From CAZCZR01 sp964503455 (GTDB lineage: Bacteria; Bacillota; Clostridia; UBA1381): 19,235 nt of DNA. Below, piece after piece: positions 6,955-13,929 of this stretch (position 1 is its first letter; each line of letters begins with the position of its first letter). Made by a program: the position numbers and the translations under genes. Where the stretch lies: assembly GCA_964503455.1 (NCBI GenBank), contig CAZCZR010000032.1:1-19235 (forward strand), read 5' to 3'. The notes under the pieces were generated by a model, which saw nothing but the letters and a program-made list of their open reading frames with translations, was not told the origin of the DNA and ran no database searches.

Positions 6955-8349
6955 TCAGCCGTGTATTCTCATTCGGGCAGGCAGGCGGTTTTTACCTATG
7001 CCGCCGGAGGCTTTTACCCAGCCTATCGGGAAATCCCCCGCGCATACGGCGCACCAGCCGGAAGCTTCGCACCCGATAACATCACCCGTAAGATACTTAA
7101 AAAGTCCGCTGTCATATGGCTCAAAGCGGATGGTGCTGCGTATATCCCCGCGTCCGAGAGCCGACGCAAGCGCCCACGACGGCTCGAACCGGTTCTTTTT
7201 ACAGACTCCCAGCTCCTGCCCGCCGCGCACCGTCTTTATGCCGTCGGTGTTTATATCCGGCACAAGATAGAGATGCTCTCCGAAAAGCGCGAACGCGCCG
7301 TCCGTGTGAGTGTTCAGATACTTTTCCTCAAAGCCGCGCCATAGCTTTACGGCGTCCGAAACGGGGTCTTGCTTCGAGGCGGGTTTTTTCTTTTTGGGTT
7401 TTGCTTCGGAGGGCATAGGCGATGTGTTTTGGGTGCCGCCCTTTTTGAAAAGCGCCGCGAAATGCCCCTCGCCGCCATGCCTGTGGGGATATATCCGCCG
7501 CGTGTTTTCGATGCCGGCGGTATGGGGCGCAAGGGCGCCGATCCCCGGCGAAAGCATGGAAAGCGCCGGCATAGGCTCGATGGTAACATCGTATGTGTCC
7601 GCCATATGCGCGGCGACAAGCTCGTTTTCGTATTTTGAGAAGGTGCAGGTGGAATAGAGAAGGTACCCGCCCGGCTTCAGCATTTCGTATGCCGACGCAA
7701 GGATGCTTTTTTGCCGCTCGCCGCACGAGATCGAGTGTTCAAGGCTCCATTCCTCCAATGCCTGCGGCTCCTTTCTGAACATCCCCTCGCCGGAGCATGG
7801 CGCGTCAACGATGATTTTGTCAAAAAAGCACGGATATTTCGCGGCAAGCCGCTGCGGCCGCTCGTTTGTCACCACGGCGTTTTTAACGCCCATGCGGGCG
7901 ATATTGTCCGCAAGCACCGCCGCGCGCTTAGGCACAATCTCGTTCGCGACAAGCAGGCCCTTGCCCGCAAGCTTCGCCGCTGCCTGCGTCGCCTTTCCTC
8001 CGGGAGCCGCGCACAGATCGAGTACAGTATCTCCGGGTTCTATGCCGAGTCCTTCAACGGCGCACATCGCCGAAGGCTCCTGAAAATAAAAAAGCCCGCA
8101 TATATGATAGGGGTGATTGCCGCCCGGAGCGGAGTCCGCAGCATAATAGCCGTCGGGACACCACGGCACCTGCTCTCCGGATATTATCCCCGCGGCTGAA
8201 AGCGCGTCAAAAGCGCCGGATTTCAATGTGTTGACCCGTATGCCCCGATGCGCGCCCGTGCCGGCGCAGGCGCTGAAAAACTCCGCCGCCTCGCCGCCGA
8301 GCTGCTCGCGCATAAGATTTATAAATTCTTTGGGTAATTTTATATCCAT
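6955..8349 (-). CDS. RsmF/NOP2-Sun family rRNA (cytosine-C5)-methyltransferase
   Basis: A 464-residue S-adenosylmethionine-dependent RNA m5C methyltransferase. The N-terminal segment has RVNTLK (38-43). The SAM-binding motif DLCAAPGGKATQ is at 111-122. The two catalytic cysteines lie in DAPCSGEGMFRK (Cys185) and YSTCT (Cys235), and RIYPHRHGGEGHFAAL is at 285-300. A Lys-rich linker (about 303-330) leads to a C-terminal RNA-binding domain of the RsmF/YebU type. The exact target is not certain; RsmF-like enzymes modify 16S rRNA C1407 in E. coli. The ATG lies 5 bp after the stop of a 34-residue ORF, with a weak ribosome binding site of its own (AGAAAG within that ORF's end), suggesting coupled translation. 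Confidence 0.93.
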   Translation of the reverse strand: MDIKLPKEFINLMREQLGGEAAEFFSACAGTGAHRGIRVNTLKSGAFDALSAAGIISGEQVPWCPDGYYAADSAPGGNHPYHICGLFYFQEPSAMCAVEGLGIEPGDTVLDLCAAPGGKATQAAAKLAGKGLLVANEIVPKRAAVLADNIARMGVKNAVVTNERPQRLAAKYPCFFDKIIVDAPCSGEGMFRKEPQALEEWSLEHSISCGERQKSILASAYEMLKPGGYLLYSTCTFSKYENELVAAHMADTYDVTIEPMPALSMLSPGIGALAPHTAGIENTRRIYPHRHGGEGHFAALFKKGGTQNTSPMPSEAKPKKKKPASKQDPVSDAVKLWRGFEEKYLNTHTDGAFALFGEHLYLVPDINTDGIKTVRGGQELGVCKKNRFEPSWALASALGRGDIRSTIRFEPYDSGLFKYLTGDVIGCEASGWCAVCAGDFPIGWVKASGGIGKNRLPARMRIHG

Positions 8350-8354
8350 GTTAT

Positions 8355-8459
8355 TTACTTTCTGCGGAATTTTTTGTATTTTCTTACCGTATCTATGATC
8401 ACCAGCGCGACAAACACCGCACTGAGGACCGCTAAAAATATTATCCTGCCTGTATTCAT
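8355..8459 (-). CDS. Small single-pass membrane protein, 34 residues, unknown function
   Basis: A short ORF sits between rsmA and the rsmF-like gene. It has an excellent ribosome binding site (AAGGAG, 5 nt before the ATG at 8459). The product begins M-N-T-G-R, has a hydrophobic core (IIFLAVLSAVFVALVII) long enough for one membrane helix, then D-T-V and a strongly basic tail (RKYKKFRRK), so the positive-inside rule places the C-terminus in the cytoplasm. Its stop is 5 bp before the rsmF-like start and its own start is 36 bp after the rsmA stop. The spacing and ribosome binding site suggest it is translated and couples the next gene. I recognise no family. Confidence 0.65.
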   Translation of the reverse strand: MNTGRIIFLAVLSAVFVALVIIDTVRKYKKFRRK

Positions 8460-8495
8460 TTTCGCTCCTTGATATAATGACCGATCATCGCATGA

Positions 8496-9350
8496 TTACG
8501 CGTTAAGCAGCGCGCCGAGCCTGTCCGCCGCGTCCGCAAATTCCTCAAAGGACAGGGTTTCGCCCCTGCGTTTCGGATCTATGCCGATCGAGGTCAAAGC
8601 ATCGTTTATTACGCTTTTTTCGAGGCCGAAGCCTGAGGAAAGACAGTTTGAAAGAGTCTTTCTTCTTTGGGAGAACGCCGCCCTTACCGTGCGGAAAAAC
8701 AGCTCCTTGTCCGCGACCCTCGCCGGAGGACGCCCCCTAAGACGCATACGCACCACAGCCGAATCCACCTTCGGCGCGGGGACAAAGCATCCGGCGCTAA
8801 CCGTTGTCACGATCTCGCAGTCGGCATAATAGCGGCAAAACACGCTTACAGCGCCGTAATCCTTTTTGCCGGGAGCCGCCGCAAGCCTGTCGGCGACTTC
8901 CTTTTGCACCATTACCGTTATATTGTCGGCGGGAAGCTCCGACTCCAGAAGCCTTGTTATGACCGGCGTGGTGATATAGTAGGGCAGATTTGCGGCAACG
9001 CTTATCTTCCCTTGGAACTCCTCCCTGACAAGCTCCGCCAGATCGGTTTTCATAACATCGGCGTTTATTATTTTCACATTGTCAAATTCCGCCAGAGTGT
9101 AATCAAGCACCGGCAGAAGCGTCGGGTCGATTTCAAGCGCGACGACTTTATCCGCGCGTTTCGCAAGCTCCGCCGTAAGCACGCCGAAGCCAGGCCCGAT
9201 CTCAAGCGCGCCGCCGTTTATTTCGGCTGCGTCGGCTATCCGTTCAAGGACGTCGGACGAGGTTAAAAAATTCTGTCCGAAGCTCTTGCTGAACCTAAAC
9301 CCGAAACGCTCCTGCAGCGAACGTATGGTTTTTATTGAAGTCAGATCCAT
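8496..9350 (-). CDS. rsmA: 16S rRNA (adenine1518-N6/adenine1519-N6)-dimethyltransferase RsmA (KsgA)
   Basis: RsmA dimethylates two adjacent adenines in helix 45 of 16S rRNA during late 30S assembly. The 284-residue protein carries SFGQNFL (23-29), the SAM-binding motif EIGPGFGVLT (50-59), the acidic LEID (72-75) that contacts the cofactor ribose, and the adenine-binding NLPYYITTPV (121-130). A C-terminal helical domain contains FSQRRKTL. It has the usual length, and GGAGG precedes the ATG. It follows gpmI by 64 bp in the same direction and precedes the small membrane ORF. An Erm-type resistance methyltransferase is unlikely, given the full rRNA-processing-type C-terminal domain. Confidence 0.96.
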   Translation of the reverse strand: MDLTSIKTIRSLQERFGFRFSKSFGQNFLTSSDVLERIADAAEINGGALEIGPGFGVLTAELAKRADKVVALEIDPTLLPVLDYTLAEFDNVKIINADVMKTDLAELVREEFQGKISVAANLPYYITTPVITRLLESELPADNITVMVQKEVADRLAAAPGKKDYGAVSVFCRYYADCEIVTTVSAGCFVPAPKVDSAVVRMRLRGRPPARVADKELFFRTVRAAFSQRRKTLSNCLSSGFGLEKSVINDALTSIGIDPKRRGETLSFEEFADAADRLGALLNA

Positions 9351-9414
9351 ATTATCCTCCGTAACGCGGAAAAGAAGCTGTCCGCAGACGTGTCCGCCCG
9401 CGTGCTTTTTTGCG

Positions 9415-10929
9415 TTAAACTATCAGACATTCGCCCGTCATTTCTTTAGGCTGTTCAACGTTCATCAGCTTAAGCATCGTCGGACACAGATCGCACAGAC
9501 GTCCGGGCTTGAGCTTCACATTTCCGGCGCCGGCGAGTATCATCGGCACGGGATTGGTGGTGTGAGCCGTAAACGGAGCCTTTGTCACGGGATCGATAAG
9601 ACAGTCCGCGTTGCCGTGATCCGCCGTGATTATAACCTTGCCGCCCTTTGCGAGAACCGCCTCCGTGACTTTGCCGACACATTCGTCAACCGCCTCGACA
9701 GCCTTTACGGCGGCTTCGAATACTCCTGTGTGTCCCACCATATCGCAGTTCGCGAAGTTGAGGATTATAACATCGAACTTGTCCGCGGCGATCTCCTTTA
9801 ATACGGCGTCCGTCACCTCGTAAGCGCTCATCTCCGGCTTAAGATCAAAGGTAGGCACATCGGGCGACTTGATAAGGATTCTGTCCTCGCCGGGGAATTG
9901 GCGTTCCTCGCCGCCGTTGAAGAAGAAGGTCACATGGGCGTACTTCTGTGTTTCGGCTATTCTCAGCTGTGTCATGCCGAGCTTGCTCACGTATTCGCCG
10001 AATGTCATATGGAGCTGTTCGGGCGGATACGCCACGGTAACGTTAGGCATGGAAGCGTCATACTGCGCCATGCAGACATAGCTTACGGGGAAGTATTTTC
10101 TTTCAAAGCCGTCAAAATCGGGATCGACAAACGTTCTTGTTATCTGACGCGCGCGGTCGGGGCGGAAGTTGATGTTGATAATGCTGTCGCCTTCCTCTAT
10201 CATGCCCGATCTATCTACGACTGTCGGGATTATGAACTCGTCGGTAACGCCGTTTTCGTAGGAATGTTTTATAGCCTCGACGGGGTCGCTTTCCTGTATG
10301 CCCTCGCCGAATACCATAGCCTTATAAGCCTTCTCCACTCTGTCCCACGCGTTGTCGCGGTCCATGGCGTAGTATCTGCCGCTTATAGTGGCAACCTTGC
10401 CGACGCCTGTTTCCTGTGTTTTTGCGACAAGCTCCTCCATAAAGCCGGCGCCTGAGGTCGGTGGTACGTCGCGCCCGTCATGGAAGGTATGGATATAAAC
10501 ATTCTCAACGCCGAGCTTTTTTGCCATGGCAAGCAGTCCGTAAAGATGCCCGTTGTGCGAATGAACGCCGCCGTTTGACAAAAGACCGATAAAATGAAGC
10601 TTTTTGCCGTTCTTTTTTGCCGAAAGCATAGCGTTTTCGAGTACCTTGTTTGAATAGATCGCGCCGCTTTCAATATCCTTGGAAATTTTGACAAGCATCT
10701 GATACACTATTCTGCCGGCGCCGATGTTGGTGTGGCCCACCTCGGAGTTGCCCATCTGACCGTCGGGCAGACCGACGTCCAGTCCGCTTGCCGAAAGCTG
10801 CGTGTTCGGATATTCGGCAAAATATTTATCTAAATTGGGTTTCTTTGCAGCCGCTATGGCGTTGCCCTCGGTTGACGGATTCAGTCCGTAGCCGTCCATA
10901 ATAAGCAGCGCAACAGGTGATTTTGACAT
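9415..10929 (-). CDS. gpmI: 2,3-bisphosphoglycerate-independent phosphoglycerate mutase (iPGM)
   Basis: This manganese-dependent enzyme interconverts 3- and 2-phosphoglycerate in glycolysis and, in relatives, during spore metabolism. I chose the ATG at 10929 (MSKSPVALLIMDGYG), giving 504 residues, because GAAAGGATGAT is suitably spaced before it; the ATG at 10938 overlaps that site. Asp12 in LIMDGYG is a metal ligand and Ser62 in MGNSEVGHTNIGAGR is the catalytic nucleophile, the same number as in Bacillus iPGM. HDGRDVPP (phosphatase-like insert domain), a central RPDRAR and TADHGNAD near the C-terminus complete the set. It is the first gene of the leftward cluster. It is not next to gapA, pgk or tpiA on its downstream side. 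Confidence 0.97.
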   Translation of the reverse strand: MSKSPVALLIMDGYGLNPSTEGNAIAAAKKPNLDKYFAEYPNTQLSASGLDVGLPDGQMGNSEVGHTNIGAGRIVYQMLVKISKDIESGAIYSNKVLENAMLSAKKNGKKLHFIGLLSNGGVHSHNGHLYGLLAMAKKLGVENVYIHTFHDGRDVPPTSGAGFMEELVAKTQETGVGKVATISGRYYAMDRDNAWDRVEKAYKAMVFGEGIQESDPVEAIKHSYENGVTDEFIIPTVVDRSGMIEEGDSIININFRPDRARQITRTFVDPDFDGFERKYFPVSYVCMAQYDASMPNVTVAYPPEQLHMTFGEYVSKLGMTQLRIAETQKYAHVTFFFNGGEERQFPGEDRILIKSPDVPTFDLKPEMSAYEVTDAVLKEIAADKFDVIILNFANCDMVGHTGVFEAAVKAVEAVDECVGKVTEAVLAKGGKVIITADHGNADCLIDPVTKAPFTAHTTNPVPMILAGAGNVKLKPGRLCDLCPTMLKLMNVEQPKEMTGECLIV

Positions 10930-10973
10930 AAATATCATCCTTTCGTTTTATGAGATAATTTTAATAAATTCCC

Positions 10974-11001
10974 TTGAAAAAAGGGGTGCCCGTGATATAA
11001 T
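10974..11001 (+). promoter_or_regulatory. Rightward sigma-A-like promoter inside the gpmI leader
   Basis: TTGAAA (10974-10979) and a consensus TATAAT (10996-11001) are spaced by 16 bp on the plus strand. It points away from gpmI, and transcription from it would run antisense to the gpmI leader and promoter toward the hairpin at 11160-11198. No recognisable gene follows before the gap. Confidence 0.45.
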
Positions 11002-11097
11002 ACAGGAGCAAGGCGGTTTTGCCGTTTCGGATATTATAAAGGAAATGCGAAAAGAGAACTTTCCGCCCGATCGGCTGTCCGGTTATCCTTATTCGGT

Positions 11098-11126
11098 ATT
11101 ATACCACATTTTCTCTTTAATTGCAA
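11098..11126 (-). promoter_or_regulatory. Extended -10 promoter for gpmI and the downstream cluster
   Basis: On the minus strand TTGCAA (11121-11126) and TATAAT (11098-11103) are separated by exactly 17 bp, with TGTGG before the -10 giving an extended -10. The predicted start near 11091 leaves a leader of about 160 nt before the gpmI ATG. That leader contains an outer GGCGG/CCGCC pairing, but I recognise no riboswitch class. Confidence 0.75.
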
Positions 11127-11159
11127 GCATATAATAAAAAATCCCTTTACAAGATAGAA

Positions 11160-11198
11160 AGCCGTGATATGATAAAAACATCAGGGCGGCTGCTTTTT
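11160..11198 (+). terminator. Hairpin with T-tract at the left edge of the assembly gap
   Basis: AGCCG (11160-11164) can pair with CGGCT (11187-11191), and TGAT (11165-11168) with ATCA (11180-11183), leaving a GGG bulge. The arm is followed by GC and at least five T residues (11194-11198), where the Ns begin. It has the form of an intrinsic terminator for rightward transcription, perhaps from the promoter at 10974-11001. Confidence 0.4.
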
Positions 11199-11298
11199 NN
11201 NNNNNNNNNNNNNNNNNNNNNNNNNNNNNNNNNNNNNNNNNNNNNNNNNNNNNNNNNNNNNNNNNNNNNNNNNNNNNNNNNNNNNNNNNNNNNNNNNN
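11199..11298. other. Assembly gap (100 Ns)
   Basis: Exactly 100 undetermined bases, the conventional length for a scaffold gap of unknown size. True distance and content between gpmI and the hydrogenase operon are therefore unknown. Open frames spanning it are artefacts. Confidence 0.99.
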
Positions 11299-11313
11299 AA
11301 AATCAATCAAAGT

Positions 11314-11358
11314 CCCCGCCGCCTAAGCTTATATAACATCCTTTCGCGGCGGGGTTTT
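11314..11358 (+). terminator. GC-rich hairpin to the right of the gap, probable terminator
   Basis: CCCCGCCGC (11314-11322) and GCGGCGGGG (11346-11354) form a perfect 9-bp GC stem around a 23-nt loop, followed by TTTTA on the plus strand. It could end a gene lying in the gap. The loop is longer than usual and the T-tract short. Confidence 0.5.
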
Positions 11359-11463
11359 ATGAAATTAACTCACTTTTTTTCTATGAAATGCCCAATTTTC
11401 CGTTAAAAATTTATCAGTATCAACCAAAACACCCCTCAAGGCCGTCAAATTGAAATAAATAAA

Positions 11464-11493
11464 TTGACAACAGAGGCTTTTATTTGATATAAT
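11464..11493 (+). promoter_or_regulatory. Sigma-A promoter for the hydrogenase operon
   Basis: A perfect TTGACA (11464-11469) and perfect TATAAT (11488-11493) are spaced by 18 bp. A second TATAAT at 11498-11503 has no matching -35. The leader of about 60 nt contains a CTCCG/CGGAG stem just before the AAGGAGG ribosome binding site. I found no clear Rex operator. Confidence 0.7.
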
Positions 11494-11561
11494 AAAGTAT
11501 AATGGAAATTATATGCGTTTGACCACTCCGGGTATCCGCGGAGGGAAAAAGGAGGAATAAT

Positions 11562-12044
11562 ATGCAGCAGGAATTTGATTTTGCGCCCGTTGACGAGATC
11601 CTTGAGCGTTTTGGCAGCGAGCAGAGAAATCTTATCACAATATTGCAAAGCATTCAGGCGGAGTACAGGTATCTGCCTGTTGAGGTACTGGAGTACGTGG
11701 CTGAAAAGATGAAGGTCAGCATGGCGAAGATATATTCGGTGGCGACCTTTTACGAGAACTTTTCTCTTGAGCCGAAGGGCAGGTACGTTATAAAAATGTG
11801 CGACGGCACGGCGTGTCACGTAAGAAAATCGGTGCCTATACTCGAAAGGGTCAGAGCGGAGCTGGGCTTGTCCGAGTCAAAGGCAACCACCGACGATATG
11901 ATGTTCACAGTCGAAACGGTGTCGTGTCTGGGCGCGTGCGGTCTTGCGCCGGTAATGACGTTAAACGATAAGGTATACCCGTCCATGACGCCGGACAAGG
12001 CTGTCGATATTATTGACGGGATAAGAAAGGAGCGGGTGTTATGA
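11562..12044 (+). CDS. hydC: NADH-dependent [FeFe]-hydrogenase small subunit (HydC, NuoE-like thioredoxin-fold [2Fe-2S] protein)
   Basis: A 160-residue NuoE/24-kDa-family protein. Residues 1-70 form the helical part (with ILQSIQAEYRYLP and IYSVATFYENF), and the thioredoxin-like ferredoxin domain follows with [2Fe-2S] ligands Cys80, Cys85, Cys122 and Cys126 (CDGTAC and SCLGAC). In NuoE this passes electrons between FMN and the cluster chain. Here the adjacent NuoF-like and HydA genes make it the small subunit of an electron-bifurcating hydrogenase, not complex I. AAGGAGG precedes the ATG, and the gene overlaps the next by four bases (ATGA). The hydC symbol follows the Thermotoga HydABC convention; HymA or HndA are alternatives. 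Confidence 0.92.
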   Translation: MQQEFDFAPVDEILERFGSEQRNLITILQSIQAEYRYLPVEVLEYVAEKMKVSMAKIYSVATFYENFSLEPKGRYVIKMCDGTACHVRKSVPILERVRAELGLSESKATTDDMMFTVETVSCLGACGLAPVMTLNDKVYPSMTPDKAVDIIDGIRKERVL

Positions 12045-13927
12045 GATTGAGTTCCGCTTTGGAGCTTGAGGCTTTGAGAGAGAGCTGCCGCAGGGCGCTG
12101 GAGCTTCAGAAGGTGAAAGTGCTTGTATGCGCGGGTACTGGATGCGTGGCGGGCGGCAGCCTTGACATATACCGCCGGCTTATAGAGCTTGCCGAGGAAA
12201 AGGGTCTTGACGTGCATATCGAGCTTGACTTTGAGGAAAAGCACGGCCACGGCATCGGCATAAAGAAAAGCGGCTGCAACGGCTTCTGCGAAATGGGACC
12301 GCTTGTAAAGATCGAGCCTTACGGCTATCTGTATCTCAAGGTGAAGGTCTCCGACTGCGAGGAGATCGTGGAAAAGACGATAATGAACGGCGAGCCTGTG
12401 GAAAGGCTTTTCTACAGTCAGGACGGAGTGGTATACCCCAAGCAGTTTGACATACCTTTTTATAAAAAGCAGACAAGGATCGTGCTTGACGAGTGCGGTC
12501 AGATCGACGCGGATCTTATAGACGAGTACATAGCCTACGGCGGCTACAGCGCCGTGAAAAAGGCGCTGTTTGACATGAACCCCGAGGAAATATGCCGCAC
12601 GATAGAGCGCTCGGCGCTTCGCGGCAGAGGCGGCGGCGGATATCCGGCGGGCAAAAAATGGAGTCAGGTGCGTTCGCAGGAGGAAACCGAAAGATACGTC
12701 GTGTGCAACGGCGACGAGGGCGATCCCGGCGCGTTTATGGACAGAAGCATTATGGAGGGCAACCCTCACAGAATGATTGAGGGCATGATAATAGCCGGCA
12801 TCGCGACAGAGGCGCACAACGGCTACATATACGTCAGAGCGGAGTACCCGCTGGCGGTGGAGCGTCTGAAAAACGCTATTGCCCAGGCGGAGGAGCGCGG
12901 TCTTTTGGGCGAAAACATACTCGGATCAGGCTTTGACTTTTTTGTGCATATCAATCAGGGCGCGGGAGCTTTCGTATGCGGCGAGGGCAGCGCGCTTACG
13001 GCTTCCATTGAAGGCGAGCGCGGAATGCCCAGAGTAAAGCCGCCCAGAACCGTCGAACACGGTCTGTTCGCGAAGCCTACCGTGCTTAACAATGTGGAAA
13101 CCTACGCGAATGTGCCTCTTATCATTGACAGGGGTGTTGAATGGTACCGCTCGATCGGAACGGAAACAAGTCCCGGCACAAAAGCCTTTGCCATTACGGG
13201 AAACGTAAACAATACCGGACTTATCGAGGTGCCTATGGGAACCACGCTAAGAGAGGTGGTATTCGATATAGGCGGCGGCATTAAGGGCGGCAAGAAATTC
13301 AAGGCCGTTCAGATAGGCGGACCATCCGGCGGATGCCTCACCTTTGACGAGAAACACCTTGACATGAAGCTTGACTTCGATTCTTTGAAAAAAGTCGGAG
13401 CTATGATAGGCTCTGGCGGACTTGTCGTCATGGACGAGAACACCTGCATGGTGGAGGTCGCGCGCTTCTTTATGAACTTTACGCAGAACGAATCCTGCGG
13501 AAAATGCGTTCCGTGCCGCGAGGGAACAAAGAGGATGCTTGAGATTCTGGAGCGCATAGTGGCGGGAGAAGGCGTCTTGGAGGATTTGGACCTTTTGGAG
13601 GAGATCGCGCAAACCGTGTCAAAGACGGCGCTGTGCGGCTTGGGAAAGACCGCCGCGAACCCTGTGCTTTCCACGCTGGAATTTTTCCGCGATGAGTATA
13701 TCGCTCACGTAGTGGACAAGAAATGTCCCGCCGGAGCGTGTCAGGCGCTTAAGACCTTCAGGATAAACGCCGATAAATGCCGGGGATGCTCGCTTTGTTC
13801 GAGAAAATGTCCCGTCGGGGCGATAAGCGGCGTTGTGAAAAGTCCGTTCGTGATAGACTCGTCGAAGTGCATCAAGTGCGGCGCCTGCAAGGAAACGTGT
13901 AAATTCGGCGCTGTAGAGGAGGTCTGA
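12041..13927 (+). CDS. hydB: Electron-bifurcating hydrogenase flavoprotein subunit (HydB, NuoF-like)
   Basis: The 628-residue subunit binds NAD(H) and FMN and is the likely site of bifurcation between NADH, ferredoxin and the hydrogenase. In order: an N-terminal thioredoxin-like [2Fe-2S] domain (Cys30, Cys35, Cys79, Cys83); the NuoF FMN/NADH domain with RGRGGGGYPAGKKW (194-207) and NGDEGDPG (223-230); an SLBB-like region; and the [4Fe-4S] site ESCGKCVPCREGTKR (Cys486, Cys489, Cys492, with Cys532). It ends with two ferredoxin clusters (Cys580/583/586/590 and Cys610/613/616/620). The N- and C-terminal additions distinguish it from plain NuoF and are typical of HydB/HndC. It overlaps hydC by 4 bp and ends 2 bp before hydA. 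Confidence 0.95.
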   Translation: MRLSSALELEALRESCRRALELQKVKVLVCAGTGCVAGGSLDIYRRLIELAEEKGLDVHIELDFEEKHGHGIGIKKSGCNGFCEMGPLVKIEPYGYLYLKVKVSDCEEIVEKTIMNGEPVERLFYSQDGVVYPKQFDIPFYKKQTRIVLDECGQIDADLIDEYIAYGGYSAVKKALFDMNPEEICRTIERSALRGRGGGGYPAGKKWSQVRSQEETERYVVCNGDEGDPGAFMDRSIMEGNPHRMIEGMIIAGIATEAHNGYIYVRAEYPLAVERLKNAIAQAEERGLLGENILGSGFDFFVHINQGAGAFVCGEGSALTASIEGERGMPRVKPPRTVEHGLFAKPTVLNNVETYANVPLIIDRGVEWYRSIGTETSPGTKAFAITGNVNNTGLIEVPMGTTLREVVFDIGGGIKGGKKFKAVQIGGPSGGCLTFDEKHLDMKLDFDSLKKVGAMIGSGGLVVMDENTCMVEVARFFMNFTQNESCGKCVPCREGTKRMLEILERIVAGEGVLEDLDLLEEIAQTVSKTALCGLGKTAANPVLSTLEFFRDEYIAHVVDKKCPAGACQALKTFRINADKCRGCSLCSRKCPVGAISGVVKSPFVIDSSKCIKCGACKETCKFGAVEEV

Positions 13928-13929
13928 GC

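Larger units (their letters stand above)
10930..11561. other. Intergenic region between gpmI and the hydrogenase operon, broken by an assembly gap
   Basis: No convincing protein-coding gene lies here. From left to right it holds the gpmI leader, a rightward promoter-like element, the leftward gpmI promoter, a hairpin with T-tract at the gap edge, 100 Ns, a GC-rich hairpin, an AT-rich stretch, and the hydrogenase promoter. A 29-codon ORF at 11045-11134 has a badly spaced ribosome binding site and is not called. Confidence 0.8.

Noticed and set aside
9351..9414. Terminator between gpmI and rsmA
   Set aside because: A direct GCGGAC repeat is present on the minus strand, but no stem followed by a T-tract in the direction of transcription.
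11045..11134. 29-codon rightward ORF starting MRKENF near the gpmI promoter
   Set aside because: The ribosome-binding-like AAAGGA is only about two bases from the ATG, and the frame overlaps the gpmI promoter. It lacks any other support.
11089..11336. Open frames on both strands spanning the N gap
   Set aside because: Their central residues are undetermined, so the frames are artefacts of treating Ns as open sequence.
11370..11463. Rex operator upstream of the hydrogenase operon
   Set aside because: A TTAAAAATTTA-like stretch is present, but it does not match the TTGTTAA-n4-TTAACAA pattern well enough.
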